This document shows, piece by piece, positions 47,155 through 55,820 of a stretch of DNA of 64,000 nt. This DNA is from Aphanothece sp. CMT-3BRIN-NPC111 (GTDB lineage Bacteria; Cyanobacteriota; Cyanobacteriia; Cyanobacteriales; JAHHGU01). The DNA lies in NCBI GenBank assembly GCA_019359765.1, contig JAHHGU010000024.1, forward strand, positions 1 to 64,000, written 5' to 3'. The notes beneath the pieces were generated by a model that worked only from the letters and a program-made list of their open reading frames with translations, had not been told where the DNA came from and searched no databases. How positions within the stretch are numbered: position 1 is the first letter of the stretch; the number at the start of each line of letters is the position of its first letter. The translations under genes and the position numbers were made by a program.

Positions 47155-49650
47155 ATGTTTAAGTCTCAGGTAAGTCACCTGTTCAAACCCGCATCTAGTT
47201 CCTGTCAACCGACCCGGAAAATGCCAGATTATCAAACCTCAATAATACGTCGAACTTTGCCTGAAGCAACTTTTGAGCGGTTGCGGAATTTATGGCAGCA
47301 GATGGCTGATCTTATTGGGGTAGGGGCGTTGCTTCTCACAGAAGATGTCTTCTTGCCAATGGAAGTTTCCCGGAAGCAACGGGCGGAACGCTTTACGGTG
47401 CTGATATCAGAGCGATTTAGTGCCTTGCTTGTCGGCACCCCAATTTCTCAGCCTTTAAACAAAAGTAAGTTGGGTGCCAGTGAACTTGATACCCAATACC
47501 TCTCACTCAGCAATCAACACTCACCACTAAATGTAGGGTTGACCTTTGACCCAGAAGCGATCGCGGCTTTCTTGACTCAGCTAGCCAGCCAGCTAAACAA
47601 TAATCTCGCATTAAGCACCCTAGAACAAGCTAGCCAAATTCTCCAGCCCAACGATGCCACGTTCCAAAGTCAATTTACGCTTTCCTTAATTGAAATTCTT
47701 TCCCTTGAGGGCACCGGAACCTCTACACCAGAACTTATCTATCCTCATGTTTCTGTTTGTCAACCTGTGGAAGATGCCCTGCGCCATCAAGTTGAACAAG
47801 AGCGACTTCTGAATCAGGTAATTAGCCAGATGCGCCAAAGCTTAGAGTTACCTGTCATTTTAGAAACCACTGTTGAGCAGGTGCGACACTTTCTCTCCGT
47901 AGACCGATTGGTGATTTATCAATTTGATGTTCGTACCGCCCAGAAAGCTAGGAGCCATGATTCAGGGGAAGTTCAACCTACTCTCCCCTTAGGTTCAAGC
48001 CCTACAACATACAAATTACAAGATTCCCAAGGCGAAGGTCGCGTTACTTACGAATCCAGGGCATCCGATACCATACCCCCGGTGCTGAATTTGACGGAAG
48101 AGAAGCACTGCTTTGTTTATGTGCCTAACTTGTGGGAGAAATATCGCCAAGGCTTTACTCAAGCGGTAGAAGACATTGAAACAGCGTATGTATTTTCTCC
48201 CTGCTTTATAAAGTTAATGCGACGAACGCAGGTACGAGCCAAGCTGGTAGTGCCGATTGTAGTTCAAGAAGAGCTGTGGGGGTTACTAATTGCCCACCAA
48301 TGTTATGAGCCGCGTCAGTGGCAAGAAAGTGAAAAAATCTTTCTGCGCCACATTGCCGAACACCTAGCGATCGCTATTTATCAGGCTGAGTTGTATGCTC
48401 AGGTGCAGCAACAAAAACAAACTTTGGAACAGCGGGTGGTTTCGCGCACGCAAGAACTATATGATGCCTTGCTGGTTGCGGAATCAGCCAGCCGATTTAA
48501 GAGTGAATTTCTGGCTACTATGAGTCACGAGCTGCGAACGCCTCTCACTTGTATCATTGGGTTGTCTTCGACACTGTTGCGCTGGCCCTTAGGTGAATTG
48601 AGCCAGAAGCAGCAAGATTATCTGCAAACCATCCACAATAGTGGCGAGCATCTGCTAGAGATGATCAACAACATTCTCGATCTGTCTCAAGTGGAAGCAG
48701 GCAAGTCCATCTTAAATCTTAGTGAGTTTTCCCTCTCCCAAATGGCTCAGCAGAGCCTACAAATGGTAAAAGAAAAAGCCCTACTCAGGGGTATAAATCT
48801 AGAAATAGATCTCCAGATTGCCCCCTTAGGCGTTAGCGCAGCGCCTGCAAAGCAGGATCGCTTTACAGCAGATCTCCGGCGCGTCAAACAGATTTTGGTG
48901 AATTTATTGAGCAATGCTGTTAAATTTACTCCTACTGGGGGACAGGTGACGCTGCGAGTGTGGGTAGAAGATAGCACTGCCGTGTTACAAGTCGAAGACA
49001 CGGGCATTGGGATACCAGAGCATCAGCGATCGCTACTTTTTGAGAAATTTCAGCAGTTGGATTCGTCATACCACCGCCAATATGAAGGCATAGGATTAGG
49101 TTTGGCGTTAACGAAACAACTGGTCGCACTCCACGGAGGTCGCGTTGATGTTGAATCCACCGTTGGCGTAGGCTCTACTTTCACGGTTTGGTTACCAGCC
49201 CAGCTAATCGCCCCAGCAGTAGAGGTGGGGTTACCCCAAACTGGAAGTGCTACAGAAGCAGTGGCACTATATCCTGAGAGGCCGCTAGGTAGCATTGTCT
49301 TGATTCAAGACCATGAGGAAGTTGCCACGCTCATCTGCGATATCCTCACAGCAGCAGGTTATCAGGTTGTATGGTTGCTCGAAGGTTCCACTGCTGTTGA
49401 ACAAATTAAACTCTTGCAGCCCACTGCTGTAATAGTGGATCTGCAATTACCGGGAATGGAGGGCTACGAGATTATCCGTTGCCTGCGTGACTCACCAGCA
49501 ACACAACACCTAAAGACTTTAGTCTTAACTACAAAAGGCATAGTAGAAGACCAGGAACGCGGCATTGCTGCGGGAGCTAATGATTATCTGCCTAAACCTG
49601 TGCAACCAGAGCAGTTATTGCATAAAGTTGCAGCTTTGGTAGCGGTTTAG
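47155..49650 (+). CDS. GAF-domain hybrid histidine kinase
   Basis: 831 residues. An N-terminal region (about 25-210) has TFERLRNLWQQMADLIGVGALLLTED, resembling a DICT-like or other uncharacterised sensory part. A GAF domain (about 225-425) has ETTVEQVRHFLSVDRLVIYQFD and carries an odd Pro/Ser/Gly-rich insertion. HisKA has phospho-acceptor His458 in TMSHELRTPLTC. A HATPase has NLLSNAVKFTP and GLGLALTKQLVALHGG. The receiver phospho-acceptor is Asp762 in VDLQLPGMEGY. The GAF resembles cyanobacteriochrome types, but no chromophore Cys is evident at the usual place, so light sensing is not claimed. A nine-residue GVSAAPAKQ insert near 561 looks repeat-derived. Divergent from cobN. Confidence 0.9.
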   Translation: MFKSQVSHLFKPASSSCQPTRKMPDYQTSIIRRTLPEATFERLRNLWQQMADLIGVGALLLTEDVFLPMEVSRKQRAERFTVLISERFSALLVGTPISQPLNKSKLGASELDTQYLSLSNQHSPLNVGLTFDPEAIAAFLTQLASQLNNNLALSTLEQASQILQPNDATFQSQFTLSLIEILSLEGTGTSTPELIYPHVSVCQPVEDALRHQVEQERLLNQVISQMRQSLELPVILETTVEQVRHFLSVDRLVIYQFDVRTAQKARSHDSGEVQPTLPLGSSPTTYKLQDSQGEGRVTYESRASDTIPPVLNLTEEKHCFVYVPNLWEKYRQGFTQAVEDIETAYVFSPCFIKLMRRTQVRAKLVVPIVVQEELWGLLIAHQCYEPRQWQESEKIFLRHIAEHLAIAIYQAELYAQVQQQKQTLEQRVVSRTQELYDALLVAESASRFKSEFLATMSHELRTPLTCIIGLSSTLLRWPLGELSQKQQDYLQTIHNSGEHLLEMINNILDLSQVEAGKSILNLSEFSLSQMAQQSLQMVKEKALLRGINLEIDLQIAPLGVSAAPAKQDRFTADLRRVKQILVNLLSNAVKFTPTGGQVTLRVWVEDSTAVLQVEDTGIGIPEHQRSLLFEKFQQLDSSYHRQYEGIGLGLALTKQLVALHGGRVDVESTVGVGSTFTVWLPAQLIAPAVEVGLPQTGSATEAVALYPERPLGSIVLIQDHEEVATLICDILTAAGYQVVWLLEGSTAVEQIKLLQPTAVIVDLQLPGMEGYEIIRCLRDSPATQHLKTLVLTTKGIVEDQERGIAAGANDYLPKPVQPEQLLHKVAALVAV

Positions 49651-49796
49651 CGGTTAAGTAAGTGGATCGAATTACAGCCCTTTCAAATGAATCAACTACA
49701 GTCTGCTGGAGAAATAGGGAGACGCGGGTAAAGAGCAAAACTTGGATAGAGAAAGCAATTAGCTATCTGGAGCGCTTGTAAACATCAAAATAAATC

Positions 49797-49819
49797 ACCC
49801 CCAGTTGTCGGCTGGGGGT
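49797..49819. repeat. hairpin downstream of the GAF kinase
   Basis: ACCCCCAG and CTGGGGGT pair perfectly around TTGTCGG. It lies between convergent genes, about 150 bases after the kinase stop. No T run. Confidence 0.55.
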
Positions 49820-49920
49820 AACACGGCGATCGCTTTCTGAAATGCTGTCTGACAACTTTATTGATTCGCCCAGACGTTTTGCATTTCATTTAAGGACAAA
49901 GAGGAAGTCATTTACCAAAC

Positions 49921-50484
49921 TTATTGATTCGGCGTAGTGCTACCACCTGGTGTAACTGGAATAGTCGTCGTACCTGAGCCAGTACCAGTACCTGAGGTGC
50001 CCGAACCATCCATCATCGTGCCAGTACCAGTGCCAGTACCTGAGGTGCCCGAACCATCCATCATCGTGCCAGTACCAGTGCCAGTACCTGAGGTGCCCGA
50101 ACCATTCATCATCGTGCCAGTACCTGAGGTCCCCGAATTATTCATCATCGTGCCGGTGCCTGTACCTGACTGGCGTTGATACATCATACTCATATCGGCA
50201 TTTCTCAGTTGGGTCATCATGCCGTTACCTTGCCACGCATGACGCCCCATCTGCTGGAATTCCATAGTCGTCAACCATCTGCCATCTAGGCTGGAACCAG
50301 TCGAAGTCGCAGTAACGCCTTGCGCTAATGTCATCGTGCCCTGATCTCCCGAGGCGTGGCGCTCCATCTGATAATTGCTCATAGATTCACTAGCGGCAGA
50401 AGCAGGGGTAGCTAAGGGCAAAGCTGCCAAACTAGCTACTGCGATTCCAGCACCAAAAACTTTAGACAAACGTGAACGTTGCAT
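49921..50484 (-). CDS. secreted protein with Gly/Thr/Ser repeat tail
   Basis: 187 residues from the ATG at 50484. A Sec signal peptide (VFGAGIAVASLAALPLATPASA) is followed by a Met/Gln-rich middle (WLTTMEFQQMGRHAWQGNGMM) and a C-terminal run of TGTGTMMDGSGTSG units. The DNA units are 48 bp long (16 residues), with one deleted to 36 bp; the two 48-bp copies at about 49993-50088 are essentially identical. Repeat number is likely to vary between strains. Function unknown; an extracellular or surface role is inferred. Confidence 0.65.
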   Translation of the reverse strand: MQRSRLSKVFGAGIAVASLAALPLATPASAASESMSNYQMERHASGDQGTMTLAQGVTATSTGSSLDGRWLTTMEFQQMGRHAWQGNGMMTQLRNADMSMMYQRQSGTGTGTMMNNSGTSGTGTMMNGSGTSGTGTGTGTMMDGSGTSGTGTGTGTMMDGSGTSGTGTGSGTTTIPVTPGGSTTPNQ

Positions 50485-50557
50485 AATATCAGACCCATCT
50501 TCCAATTGCTCCCTTAATGCTATCGAGTCCCAGTACCAATAAAATCAATCTATGGCT

Positions 50558-50612
50558 GGAATGACAATAGCTTCTATTTTCCTACTTTAGGTATAGAAGC
50601 AATTGTCATTCC
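50558..50612. repeat. long imperfect hairpin between divergent genes
   Basis: GGAATGACAATAGCTTCTAT and ATAGAAGCAATTGTCATTCC pair over about 20 bp around a 15-base loop. It lies between the secreted repeat protein gene and nanE. May be a small palindromic element or structured leader; no T run is present. Confidence 0.65.
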
Positions 50613-50746
50613 CCTACTATTAGAGGATGTGGATAATACTTTTTAATGATTAAATCGCTATTTTGTTCATAGCAACTTGAAAGCTAGAATGAACTTTCAA
50701 TTTTCCGAGCTTCAAATGGAACGACCACAAATCAATCAGACTTGAT

Positions 50747-51439
50747 ATGAATACCATTCCCACTTTGCGCCACAGTCTGATTGTATCCTGTCAGGCACCA
50801 ACTGACTCACCGTTGCACGAACCGATGGTGATTGCGGCAATGGCGCAAGCGGCTATCCGTGGCGGCGCAGCTGGTGTGCGAATTGATACACCGGCTCATG
50901 TGGATGCTGTGCGGCAGCGAGTGAGTGTACCGATTATTGGGCTATGGAAGCAAGTGTTGCCAGGGTATGAGGTATACATTACTCCACAGTTTGAACACGC
51001 GGCGGCGATCGCCAATGCAGGTGCTGACATCATCGCCATTGACGCTACCTTACGGGAACGCCCCGGAGGAGAAACAGTTGCTGGACTAATTGCTCAGATT
51101 CACGATCGACTGGGCAAGCCAGTAATGGCAGATATAGATACAATCGATGCCGCGATCAGGGCGGCGGCAGCTGGGGCAGATATTGTAGGCACCACCCTCT
51201 ACGGCTACACTGCCGAGACAAAACATCTTTCTCCCCCTGGCTTTGAACTCCTCACCCAGATGGTTGATCAGCTAGGCGTCCCAGTAATTTGTGAAGGCGG
51301 CATTGCCTCACCAGCAATGGCACAGGATGCCCTGAAACTAGGTGCCTATGCAGTTGTAGTCGGTACTGCTATCACTGGTATTGATTACCAAGTTAAAGCC
51401 TACCAAGCCGTTTTTACAACCGACGGCGTGGAAGCCTAA
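50747..51439 (+). CDS. nanE: N-acylglucosamine-6-phosphate 2-epimerase
   Basis: 230-residue TIM-barrel enzyme interconverting N-acetylmannosamine-6-phosphate and N-acetylglucosamine-6-phosphate. Recognisable NanE segments: SCQA near residue 14, GAAGVRIDTPAHV, IIGLWKQ, IAIDATLRERP, MADIDTIDAA, GTTLYGYT and CEGGIASPAMA. Lys68 in GLWKQ and Glu183 in VICEGGI are the expected catalytic residues. NanA and NanK are not nearby, so it may act in amino-sugar supply rather than sialate use. ATG start. Confidence 0.92.
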   Translation: MNTIPTLRHSLIVSCQAPTDSPLHEPMVIAAMAQAAIRGGAAGVRIDTPAHVDAVRQRVSVPIIGLWKQVLPGYEVYITPQFEHAAAIANAGADIIAIDATLRERPGGETVAGLIAQIHDRLGKPVMADIDTIDAAIRAAAAGADIVGTTLYGYTAETKHLSPPGFELLTQMVDQLGVPVICEGGIASPAMAQDALKLGAYAVVVGTAITGIDYQVKAYQAVFTTDGVEA

Positions 51440-51530
51440 TCCCTTTATGAGTGAAGAGTCAAGCCGCCGCCGGGGATAGTGGATAGTTGTTAGTTGTTAT
51501 TTCAAACCTAACCACCATCTACTAACTACT

Positions 51531-51559
51531 GTAGGGGCACGGCAGTGCCGTGCCCCTAC
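51531..51559. repeat. perfect 29-bp palindrome
   Basis: GTAGGGGCACGGCA and TGCCGTGCCCCTAC form a perfect inverted repeat with a single central base. A degraded relative is near 10817. It lies between convergent genes and is a common cyanobacterial palindrome type. Confidence 0.75.
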
Positions 51560-51617
51560 TAGAATCCCCACCCGCAAGTGGCGTGGAGTATTCAAGGAAA
51601 ATACCACTACATAAACA

Positions 51618-52718
51618 TTACCCATTTGTTGTTAATACTTGTCGCTTCAAAATCACCATATGAGGCCCAACAACTGGGGTGCGGGCTACCAGCGTGCCTT
51701 CGGGGTCAGTTATTTCTAGCTTGCTGAAGTCCAGTTCTTGCGAACGGCGCAGCATTTCGTCTGCTAACTTGTCCTGCTGAGGCTGCTTGAGGCTGTACCA
51801 ACCGTCACTGACTTTGACAGTCAAGAGGCTACCCTGAAAATTAGCTTCAATTGACTGAATCAGCCCCCCTGCATACTTTTCAGTAATTTCAGCAACTTGA
51901 TTTTGAATCGCCGCAATCAGATTTTGCTCTGGGGTAAGAACTAAAGTTGGGGGTGGGGCAATTTTTACGGGTTCTGGCTTCTTAGGCGCTTTCAATTCTG
52001 GTGGAGTCTTAATTTCTGCTGGAGGAACATTAGCTACCTCAACGGGCTTCTGAGGTATAAGAGCGGCAGATGTCCATAGCAGAATTACAATAACGCCTGC
52101 GATCGCACCAGTCAAAGCCCAATCAGACAACTTTTGATTGAGCGATTCTGGTAGTAAAGCGCGAATGTTCTTCAAAGCGGCATTCCGCCAAGCCTGAACG
52201 CGCTCAAAGCTGGGAAGGAATCTATCCACGAAAGTGGGCGTTTCCGGCACCTTACTTTCAGTGGCAGAGTTCTCTACCACTGTGGTGTTTACAGGCGTCT
52301 GCTGTTCTGAAGCGGCTTGAGGGGCGTTAAGGGGTGTAGAGGCCGATGGCTCCTCTAGGGCAGGGGTATGCACTATCGTATCCACAGGCACAGGTTCAGC
52401 TTCAGGTGCTGCTGTTGGGGCGTCAAGGGGCGTAGAGGCTAGTATCTGTGGCGGAGGTGCGGAAACTCGTGCGGGAATATCAGCCGACCGCGAACTTGGC
52501 TGTGGCGTGGGTTCTGTCTCCAGTTTTGCCACAATCCCTTCTAGCAGCTGAATTGTACTTCGCAAAGCTTTAATGCTCTGGACTTTCAGAACAGGTTGGG
52601 TGCGGTTCCCGGTTTGGGTAACCTTCTGAAACGACCTTCCCGACTTATTTGTTGTGGGTTTGGGTGCTTTGGGCGTTTGGTTGACTGACTCTGGCGGCTT
52701 CGGTTGCTCTTGTGACAT
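51618..52718 (-). CDS. membrane-anchored conserved hypothetical protein
   Basis: 366 residues. The N-terminal half is Pro/Thr/Ala-rich and low-complexity, with a short helix (KALRSTIQLLEGIVAKLETE) near residues 50-70. A single transmembrane segment, WALTGAIAGVIVILLWTSAAL, lies near residue 200. A Pro/Lys linker follows, then a C-terminal domain (about 260-355) with NLIAAIQNQVAEITEKY and LLTVKVSDGWYSL. The topology suggests a cytoplasmic N-terminus and a periplasmic C-terminal domain. I do not recognise it beyond a likely cyanobacterium-specific family. Confidence 0.65.
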   Translation of the reverse strand: MSQEQPKPPESVNQTPKAPKPTTNKSGRSFQKVTQTGNRTQPVLKVQSIKALRSTIQLLEGIVAKLETEPTPQPSSRSADIPARVSAPPPQILASTPLDAPTAAPEAEPVPVDTIVHTPALEEPSASTPLNAPQAASEQQTPVNTTVVENSATESKVPETPTFVDRFLPSFERVQAWRNAALKNIRALLPESLNQKLSDWALTGAIAGVIVILLWTSAALIPQKPVEVANVPPAEIKTPPELKAPKKPEPVKIAPPPTLVLTPEQNLIAAIQNQVAEITEKYAGGLIQSIEANFQGSLLTVKVSDGWYSLKQPQQDKLADEMLRRSQELDFSKLEITDPEGTLVARTPVVGPHMVILKRQVLTTNG

Positions 52719-53173
52719 TCAATCCCCCTTTACTAGCAATTTTAGATTTTGGATTTTAGATTAAAAGAAAAGAATCTTGGGTTCATGCCCCGCCCTGTAT
52801 AGTGGGCGAAAAAATCGTTCGACTGACTTGTACTTAGCCCCGCCTGCCCTGAACTGGTCGAACGGTCGAAGTAGCGTCTCCGCACTGAGCTTCGCCTGCC
52901 CTGATCTGGTAGAAGGTCGAAGTGTCACGCCGAAGTCTCAAATCGCGAATTTTTCCTCAAGCCCCGTACCGCAAGTGGCGCGGGGTCAATTATTTAATCG
53001 CAAATCTCAAATCTAAAAATCATTTGACGGCAGCGCCAATCATTTGAAATACGATAGATTTTTACCTTAATATTACCAAAAAGGGGCGGCTCCGGTTGGC
53101 CCCGTGTTTCAACCGGGGTCACAATCTCCGCCGCATGTTAGTTGATAGTTGTTAGTTCCTACTAACAACTAAC
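52719..53173. other. intergenic region with repeats before the IS element
   Basis: Holds TTTTAGA/TTTTGGA heptamers (52740-52764), two CCTGCCCTGA[AT]CTGG...GGTCGAAGT copies at about 52845-52880 and 52887-52922, and TAGTTGTTAGTT-type repeats just before the IS left end. No gene was recognised. Confidence 0.6.
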
Positions 53174-54391
53174 GTGAAATCCCCTGTCTTTTAAACGGGG
53201 GATGAGCTTAATGTACAATATTAATAACATGAAAACCCTGAAGTTGAAGCTCTATCAAAGCGAGCGGAATCGATATCTCAAGCAGTCCATTAACGCTGCT
53301 GGAAATATCTATAGCCACTGTATCGCCCTCCACAGACGGTACTACCGAATGTGGGGCAAGCACTTGAATTGCAACAAACTTCAGGCTCATATTGCCAAGC
53401 TGAGAAAGCGTAATCCACGCTGGCAGTTAGTCGGTTCTCAGGCAGTACAGGATATCTGTCAACGCATTGAGAAAGCCTATCAACTGTTCTTTAAGCACCA
53501 CAAGAAGGGAGTTAGACCACCCGGATTTAAGAAGTTAAAAAAGTACAAGTCATTCACATTGAAGCAGGCAGGCTACAAGTTTCTCGGCAATAACCGGATC
53601 AAGATTGGGAATCGAGTCTATCAGTATTGGAATTCCAGAGAGATAAAGGGAGCGGTCAAGACTCTCACCATTAAGCGCACGCCGTTAGACGAACTGTTTA
53701 TGGTTGTAGTTGTAGACAGCGTTGACGAGCCAGAAACCAAATTCGAGACGAGTAGAATCGCTGGGTTTGATTTCGGCTCGAAAACATTTCTCACCTGCTC
53801 AGATAGTTCCAAGATTGAATCGCCCCAATTCCTCAAACAGTCGATTAACGCTATCAGATCAGCGAGCCGTCACCACTCGAAAAAACTGAAAGGTTCTGCC
53901 AACCGCGAACGAGCAAGACTAAATCTAGCTCGCAAGTACGAGAACGTAGTGAATCGTAGATCGGATTGGTTCTGGAAGCTGGCGTATAATCTGACAAATC
54001 GGTTTGATGTGCTGTGTTTTGAGACGCTCAATCTTAAGGGAATGCAACGCCTTTGGGGACGCAAAATCTCTGACTTGGCACTGGGAGAGTTTCTAGAAGT
54101 TCTCGAATGGGTTGCCAAGAAGAAAGGCAAACTTGTGGTCTACATCAGTCAATGGCATCCATCGAGCAAGACCTGTAACAGTTGCGGCCATGTTCTGGAA
54201 AGCTTAGATCTATCGGTTCGAGAATGGCGATGTCCGTCCTGTCAGTGCATCAATGGACGCGAAGAAAATGCGGCTAAGAATATTCAAGCAGTTGGGGCGT
54301 CAACTGTTAGGTTAGGCGATGTCAGACAGGCTCAGCCTGCAATTGCTGTTTGAGTCTAGAATCCCCCGTGCATGACTCCGGGGGAGTACGT
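53174..54391 (+). mobile_element. IS200/IS605-type element (tnpB only)
   Basis: The left end GTGAAATCCCC...GGGGGATGAGCTTAA and right end AATCCCCCGTG...CCGGGGGAGTACGTC are hairpin-forming, as in IS200/IS605 elements, and enclose a single tnpB. No tnpA (Y1 transposase) is present, so movement would need one in trans. Outer boundaries are estimated from the hairpins, not from target-site comparison. Confidence 0.75.
53229..54353 (+). CDS. tnpB: TnpB (IS891/IS1136/IS1341 type), third RuvC residue substituted
   Basis: 374 residues from the ATG at 53229; earlier in-frame ATGs at 53202 and 53211 lie in the element end. TnpB is an RNA-guided RuvC-like nuclease. RuvC-I Asp181 (GFDFGSK) and RuvC-II Glu265 (CFETLNLKG) are present. 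At the third motif, where families read DRDxNAA or DREENAA, this one reads GREENAA, so the catalytic Asp is Gly343. Two CxxC knuckles (CNSC and CPSC) form the zinc finger. The protein is otherwise full length without frameshifts. Loss of one metal ligand suggests an inactive or weak nuclease. Confidence 0.9.
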   Translation: MKTLKLKLYQSERNRYLKQSINAAGNIYSHCIALHRRYYRMWGKHLNCNKLQAHIAKLRKRNPRWQLVGSQAVQDICQRIEKAYQLFFKHHKKGVRPPGFKKLKKYKSFTLKQAGYKFLGNNRIKIGNRVYQYWNSREIKGAVKTLTIKRTPLDELFMVVVVDSVDEPETKFETSRIAGFDFGSKTFLTCSDSSKIESPQFLKQSINAIRSASRHHSKKLKGSANRERARLNLARKYENVVNRRSDWFWKLAYNLTNRFDVLCFETLNLKGMQRLWGRKISDLALGEFLEVLEWVAKKKGKLVVYISQWHPSSKTCNSCGHVLESLDLSVREWRCPSCQCINGREENAAKNIQAVGASTVRLGDVRQAQPAIAV

Positions 54392-54472
54392 CAAGAGGTG
54401 CTGCCTCGACAGCATTAATCTACCACTTTGCCCACCAGTCCCAAGCTTGTTGAACTTTTAATCGGTTTGTAC

Positions 54473-55429
54473 ATGAGCATTAAACGCCGTCAGTTTCTAG
54501 TTTTAGGTAGCCTCAGCGGCTTTGGTTTAGCATTTTTAGGTAATATGTTCCGCGCTCAGATAGCCCGAAGTGAGCATATTAACGTAGCTGACTCCTCCAA
54601 CCTACCCTCAGAACCAAAAATACCCCTACCAACACCAAAATTAGGGGAAGCCCCGCTGCTGCGGTTTGTCTCTGTGGCAGACACTGGTACTGGTGCCAAA
54701 GGTCAATATGCTGTAGCTTCCGCGATCGCAAATTATCACAAGCAAAACCCCTTTGATTTGGTAGTTCTGGCTGGAGACAACATTTACAATAATGGTGAAA
54801 TTGAGAAAATTGGCGAAGTATTTGAGCGACCCTATCAACCTTTGCTACAGCAGGGTGTCAAATTTTATGCCTGTCTCGGCAACCACGACATCCGCACCCA
54901 GAACGGCGACCTTCAAGTTCGCTATCCCGGCTTTAATATGCAGGGGCGCTACTACACATTCTGCCGCGATCGCGTCCAGTTTTTTGCCCTCGACACTAAT
55001 CACAATGCCAACTGGAAAGATCAGCTAGCTTGGTTAGAAAAAGAACTAAGTAGCAGTGATGCCCCTTGGAAAATAGTATTTGGTCACCATCCGATTTATT
55101 CATCTGGTCACTACGGGGTGAATCGCGTTTTTATTGACAGCCTAACGCCCCTGTTCCAAAAGTACGGCGTCCAACTCTACATCAACGGCCATGACCACAA
55201 CTATGAGCGTACTGTGCCGATTAAGGGCACTACTTACCTGATTTGTGGAGCTGGGGCGGGAGTTCGCCCAGTTGGTCGTTCAGCTTGGACGGCACATTCT
55301 GCCAGTAAGTTGAGCTTTGCTACAGTTGAGGTGTATAGCGATCGCATGGTAATTAGTGGCATTGGCACTGATAACCGCGTTTTTGACCAAGGTGCGATCG
55401 CATTGCAACAAACTATGACATCCTCCTAA
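54473..55429 (+). CDS. Tat-exported metallophosphoesterase (purple-acid-phosphatase-like)
   Basis: 318 residues from the ATG at 54473. Twin-arginine signal: KRRQFLVLGSLSGFGLAFLG. The catalytic domain has dinuclear metal motifs in order: SVADTGTG, LAGDNIY, CLGNHDIR, FGHHPIYSSGHYG and NGHDHNYERT. These fit acid phosphatase/PhoD-like calcineurin-fold enzymes acting in the periplasm, perhaps to scavenge phosphate from organic esters. No Pho-box was identified. The upstream in-frame TTG at 54428 lies in the spacer after the IS element. Confidence 0.9.
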   Translation: MSIKRRQFLVLGSLSGFGLAFLGNMFRAQIARSEHINVADSSNLPSEPKIPLPTPKLGEAPLLRFVSVADTGTGAKGQYAVASAIANYHKQNPFDLVVLAGDNIYNNGEIEKIGEVFERPYQPLLQQGVKFYACLGNHDIRTQNGDLQVRYPGFNMQGRYYTFCRDRVQFFALDTNHNANWKDQLAWLEKELSSSDAPWKIVFGHHPIYSSGHYGVNRVFIDSLTPLFQKYGVQLYINGHDHNYERTVPIKGTTYLICGAGAGVRPVGRSAWTAHSASKLSFATVEVYSDRMVISGIGTDNRVFDQGAIALQQTMTSS

Positions 55430-55820
55430 ACCGCGATCGCCTGATGCGTTTCTTTTTACATTTCTTTAGAGACCACCTCTCAGCATTCTCTAGGTAGAGC
55501 TTTAGCTGTTTTAGTGCAGCATTGCAGGGCTTGGTGGTCTTAGAATACGTATTTTCTGTACAGAAACCATTTAATTTCCGTATTTTTACGGTTTTTTTTT
55601 CAATTTCTGACCTGGTATACCTAATTATAGGTGAGTACTTCTTACATAGCTGATGCAGTAGTAGTTCACCACAAGGATTTAGAAAGGCATCTAGTAACAT
55701 TGCTCGCCTTCTCCCCGTAGCTCTATCTCTCAACTCGTCAAAGTTGCTAGGGCAGACTGCTATTTTCTTTGGTCTTTCCACCTGCTTTATTTTTAGCATC
55801 TAGTATTTATACTCAATACC
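55430..55820. other. intergenic region, no convincing gene
   Basis: 391 bases before the kinase gene. A very basic minus-strand frame (55413-55799) overlaps the end of the phosphoesterase gene and has no domain-like pattern, so it is not called. The kinase promoter presumably lies here. Confidence 0.45.

Noticed and set aside
47128..47155. Possible B12 riboswitch before cobN
   Set aside because: Only 26 bases separate cobN from the divergent kinase; no room for the conserved riboswitch core.
47830..48430. Bilin-binding (light-sensing) GAF in the hybrid kinase
   Set aside because: The overall GAF pattern is phytochrome-like, but no chromophore-binding Cys was found at the expected position.
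55413..55799. 128-codon basic minus-strand frame
   Set aside because: It overlaps the end of the phosphoesterase gene, has an extreme Arg/Lys composition and no domain-like pattern.
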